Shown here one piece after another: positions 61,373 to 64,000 of a DNA stretch of 64,000 nucleotides. The notes beneath the pieces were generated by a model. That model made no database searches, had not been told where the DNA came from, and saw nothing but the letters and a program-made list of their open reading frames with translations. The DNA is taken from contig CAMBSD010000011.1 in the NCBI GenBank assembly GCA_945870425.1, positions 1 to 64,000 on the forward strand. The letters run 5' to 3'. Each line of letters opens with the position of its first letter. The stretch's first letter is position 1. The position numbers and the translations under genes were made by a program. The stretch is from Chitinophaga pinensis (GTDB taxonomy: Bacteria > Bacteroidota > Bacteroidia > UKL13-3).

Positions 61373-63007
61373 ATGGCAAAAAATATGCTTATAAGTTTTA
61401 AAAAATATTTGTTTCCTATATTAATTTTGTTTGTAGCATCGTGTGCACAGCAAGTAGCCCCTTCAGGTGGACCTAAAGATGAAAAACACCCCAAATGTAC
61501 TGATTCTAAACCATCAAATAAATCAGTAAAATTTCCAATAAGTGGACAAAAAATTACCATAAAGTTTGATGAATTTGTGAGGCTAAAAGATGCATCTCAG
61601 CAAATTGTTATTTCACCTCCACCACCAGGCGAAAAAGGACCTACAATACTAGAAAACGGTAAAAATATAGAAATATTATTCAATGAAGGCTTGGAAAGAA
61701 ATACGACTTACACCATAAATTTTGGAAATGCCATAACAGATATACATGAAGAAATGGCTTTACCTGATTTTAAATACGTTTTCTCGACAGGCGAGAATTT
61801 AGATACCAATTATATAAAAGGAACTATACGTAATGCTTTAACCCTAAAACCAGAAAGTAACGTTATTGTGGCACTATATGAATTTACTAATTTTAGCGAT
61901 ACTACTATCTATAAAAAGAAACCATCTTACTTTATAAGAACAAAGGAGGATGGAACGTTTAACATTGAAAACATTCCTATATCTAGCTTTTTTATGTTAG
62001 CATATAAAAAAGAAGGGGATATAAAATTCACAAAAGGCCTAGAACTTGCTATGTTTAAAAATCCAATTAATATAGTTAATAATATAAATGAAGGATATGA
62101 ATCATATCTCTTCAAGCCAGACACTTATATAAGAAATAAACTACTAAACAACGAAGTTAAAGCTCAAGGTAAATATGCAATGAGTATATACAAACCTGAA
62201 CAAAGTAAAATAAGCGCGAGATCAAAAGATCCATATTACCTATTTAAAGAAAAAGGATTCGATAATATTGACACCTTTTACCTTTATACCAATGTAAATG
62301 AAAAAGATAGTTTCAATATTTTTATTGAAATTCCTGATACAACATATACGTTACAATATAAACAAAAGAAAAAACTTAAGAGTCCTATTTTTGAAGTAAA
62401 AAACATAAATCCTGATAATCTAGAAGATACACTACTGATTAATCTTTCAGTACCATACAAGACTATAATTTCAGATTCAATTATATGCACAGAAGATACA
62501 AACTTATTCAAACCTATCTATGTCGCATTTGATGAAGAGCATCACCAATTCATTAAATATTGGCACAAATGGAAAGATAACACAAGCTATACGTTCTTAT
62601 TAAAAGATTCATCTATTATTGATATTTTTGGACAAAAAAATCAACTATCGAATATTAATTTCATTACAAAAAGCACTAAAGATTACGCAAATTTAATTGT
62701 TAATATAAATCTTATTGCTGATGGTCAAGAATATATATTACAGTTGGTTGATAAAGACGAAAAAGTAATTAGAGAAAAACTTATAACAAAATCAACAGAA
62801 GTCACGTTTAATGGATTGAGTCCCATGGAATGTAGAATTAAAATTATTCAAGATAAAAATAGAAATGGAATATGGGATAACGGAAATTTAGAATTAAATA
62901 TATTTCCAGAAAGAGTTTATTTCTATCCTGAATCACTTGTGTTGAGGGCATATTGGGATCTAGAACAAAGTATAAACATAAACTCCCTATTAGATAATAC
63001 TAAATAA
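61373..63007 (+). CDS. Ig-like domain lipoprotein
   Basis: 544 residues. Signal and lipobox in FPILILFVASCAQQ (Cys24 from the first ATG; a second ATG lies four codons on). APSGGPKDEKHPK and ISGQKITIKFDEFVRLKDASQQIVISPPPPGEKGPTILENGKNIEILFNEGLERNTTYTINFGNAITDIHE form the Big_5-type Ig-like domain seen at the N-terminus of a widespread Bacteroidota lipoprotein family of unknown function. A longer beta-rich body follows. Confidence 0.85.
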   Translation: MAKNMLISFKKYLFPILILFVASCAQQVAPSGGPKDEKHPKCTDSKPSNKSVKFPISGQKITIKFDEFVRLKDASQQIVISPPPPGEKGPTILENGKNIEILFNEGLERNTTYTINFGNAITDIHEEMALPDFKYVFSTGENLDTNYIKGTIRNALTLKPESNVIVALYEFTNFSDTTIYKKKPSYFIRTKEDGTFNIENIPISSFFMLAYKKEGDIKFTKGLELAMFKNPINIVNNINEGYESYLFKPDTYIRNKLLNNEVKAQGKYAMSIYKPEQSKISARSKDPYYLFKEKGFDNIDTFYLYTNVNEKDSFNIFIEIPDTTYTLQYKQKKKLKSPIFEVKNINPDNLEDTLLINLSVPYKTIISDSIICTEDTNLFKPIYVAFDEEHHQFIKYWHKWKDNTSYTFLLKDSSIIDIFGQKNQLSNINFITKSTKDYANLIVNINLIADGQEYILQLVDKDEKVIREKLITKSTEVTFNGLSPMECRIKIIQDKNRNGIWDNGNLELNIFPERVYFYPESLVLRAYWDLEQSININSLLDNTK

Positions 63008-63406
63008 ATTAAAATGCTAATAAGTGTGTTAATACATGTGAATAGAAAAGTATAAGAAATCAATACCACTGTTGATAAGTGTGAAAGTGCGACTTATTCT
63101 ATATTAGCTAACATTTATCTAACATAAAAGTATAAATAAGTTTTAAACATTTATAGGTTTATGTCGCAATTAACATGTTGTTAATTAATATGTAACACAA
63201 AGAATAATAAGAAATTAAATTGGTAATTGATTGTTAGAATATTTTAATAAGTACAATTCAAACATAGCTACATAAAACTTATTGGTAATAATCACACTAC
63301 AATAACAACAACAAACTTTAAGTAAATAATATTAATAATACATTGCTTAGGTGGAAAGCTAAAAATAAAATGTATTAGATTTGTTGCTCTCAAAGTAGAA
63401 TGGGAT
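63008..63406. other. 400-bp strongly AT-rich gap before pheS
   Basis: No coding frame worth reporting. It is the longest gene-free stretch in the right half of the window. It contains two copies of ATAAGTGTG (near 63020 and 63076), a TTAATTAA palindrome, and two near matches to a DnaA box (TGTGAATAG at 63038-63046 and TGTTGATAA near 63070). A -7 box for pheS lies at its right end. Confidence 0.5.
63376..63383 (+). promoter_or_regulatory. -7 promoter element of pheS
   Basis: TAGATTTG matches TAnnTTTG, 23 bases before the pheS ATG at 63407. No clear -33 element at normal spacing. Confidence 0.5.
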
Positions 63407-64000
63407 ATGAAACAAAAATTAGAAGAACTTCAAAATAAAATAAGTCAAACCGTGATCAACTCGGCAGATGAATTGGAAGAATTCAGATTGACCTATTTGA
63501 GCAGAAAAGGAATTTTGAATGATTTGTTTGAAGAATTTAAAACCATTCCAAATGAAATAAAAAAGGATGTTGGCAAATTGATGAATGCCGTAAAACAAGA
63601 CATTCAAGTAAAATTTAATGAAGCATCAGGTTTATTTCACACTACAAATGTTAAAAGTAAAAGTTTAGAATACGCAGATTTAAGTTTACCAGCTGAATTA
63701 CAAAATATTGGAGGAAGACACCCATTAAGTATAATAGAAAACGAAATTGTTTCCATTTTTAATAAAATAGGATTTACCATAACCGAAGGACCTGAAATTG
63801 AAGATGATTGGCATAATTTCTCTGCATTAAATTTTCCTGAAAATCACCCAGCAAGAGATATGCAGGATACTTTTTTTATTGATAAAGAGATAGCTCTGAG
63901 AACTCATACGTCTTCAGTTCAAGTGCGACTCATGGAAAACCAAAAACCGCCTTTACGTGCTATTATGCCAGGTAGAGTCTATAGAAACGAAGCGGTTTCA
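63407..64000 (+). CDS. pheS: phenylalanine--tRNA ligase alpha subunit (5' part, cut by the window end)
   Basis: 198 codons are present from the ATG at 63407; the frame is open at the window end, so the C-terminal part is missing. The N-terminal coiled coil (LEELQNKISQTVINSADELEEFRL) precedes YLSRKGILNDLFEEFK. The catalytic core begins with GGRHPLSIIENEIVSIFNKIGFTITEGPEIEDDWHNFSALNFPENHPARDMQDTFF (motif 1 region) and RAIMPGRVYRNEAVS (motif 2). These match PheS closely. Confidence 0.95.
   Translation, partial: MKQKLEELQNKISQTVINSADELEEFRLTYLSRKGILNDLFEEFKTIPNEIKKDVGKLMNAVKQDIQVKFNEASGLFHTTNVKSKSLEYADLSLPAELQNIGGRHPLSIIENEIVSIFNKIGFTITEGPEIEDDWHNFSALNFPENHPARDMQDTFFIDKEIALRTHTSSVQVRLMENQKPPLRAIMPGRVYRNEAVS

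Overview
The window is AT-rich chromosomal DNA of a Bacteroidota bacterium. The signs are a full-length SprA (the type IX secretion translocon), the gliding lipoprotein GldH, secreted proteins with type A and type B (CHU_C-like) type IX sorting domains, TonB-dependent receptors with CarboxypepD_reg domains, a DUF4249 lipoprotein, a split transketolase, and many starts preceded by the Bacteroidota -7 box TAnnTTTG with no Shine-Dalgarno sequence. I cannot fix the family. The mix looks more like a free-living Chitinophagales, Sphingobacteriales or Cytophagales relative than a gut Bacteroidales. There is no prophage, integrase, transposase, CRISPR array or rRNA. LAYOUT. 1-4.3 kb: three surface or secreted proteins (a GVYG-repeat protein, an S74-chaperone protein with an apparent frameshift near its end, and a dockerin-like protein), with GIY-YIG nuclease remnants on both sides. 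4.3-5.2 kb: an initiator tRNA-fMet gene with its terminator and a small GIY-YIG gene, duplicated in tandem. Three broken tRNA copies carry short palindromes in place of parts of the cloverleaf. 5.3-13.7 kb: era, murF, a VCBS-repeat secreted protein, kbl, dusB, a CPBP membrane protease and a DUF2007 protein. 13.7-21.5 kb: sprA and ruvA. 21.5-29.3 kb: an MBL/beta-CASP hydrolase, a membrane protein coupled to a THEP1-like NTPase, a GtrA-like protein, and the holB / PSP1 / gldH cluster. 29.4-36.5 kb: a TonB receptor with DUF4249 lipoprotein, then a very long DUF4175 coiled-coil membrane protein. 36.6-41.2 kb: a TPP riboswitch in front of a TonB receptor, with a divergent PnuC-family transporter and a GT-C-like membrane protein. 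41.2-45.4 kb: a DUF3108 protein and a split transketolase operon with a von Willebrand A gene between its halves. 45.5-53.6 kb: a COG2509 oxidoreductase, a lipoprotein gene with an amber codon in its signal peptide, msrB, GNAT, DUF1801, a TPR lipoprotein, an epimerase, a metal-site-lacking arginase-fold protein and a PLP enzyme. 53.8-64 kb: a catalytic/non-catalytic M16 peptidase pair, a type B sorting-domain protein, ybeY, mnmG, a methyltransferase, an Ig-like lipoprotein, a 400-bp AT-rich gap and the start of pheS. HOW THE PARTS FIT. SprA and GldH belong to the secretion and gliding machinery that would export the CTD-bearing proteins at 7.5 and 56.3 kb. The riboswitch, TonB receptor and PnuC gene look like a thiamin uptake locus. 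Two parS-like sites, at 57.6 and 58.5 kb beside mnmG, suggest the right end lies in the origin-proximal part of the chromosome. The most unusual features are the palindrome-bearing tRNA-fMet copies, the parS pair, the slippery heptamer in the S74 gene and the arginase-fold protein that has lost its metal ligands.
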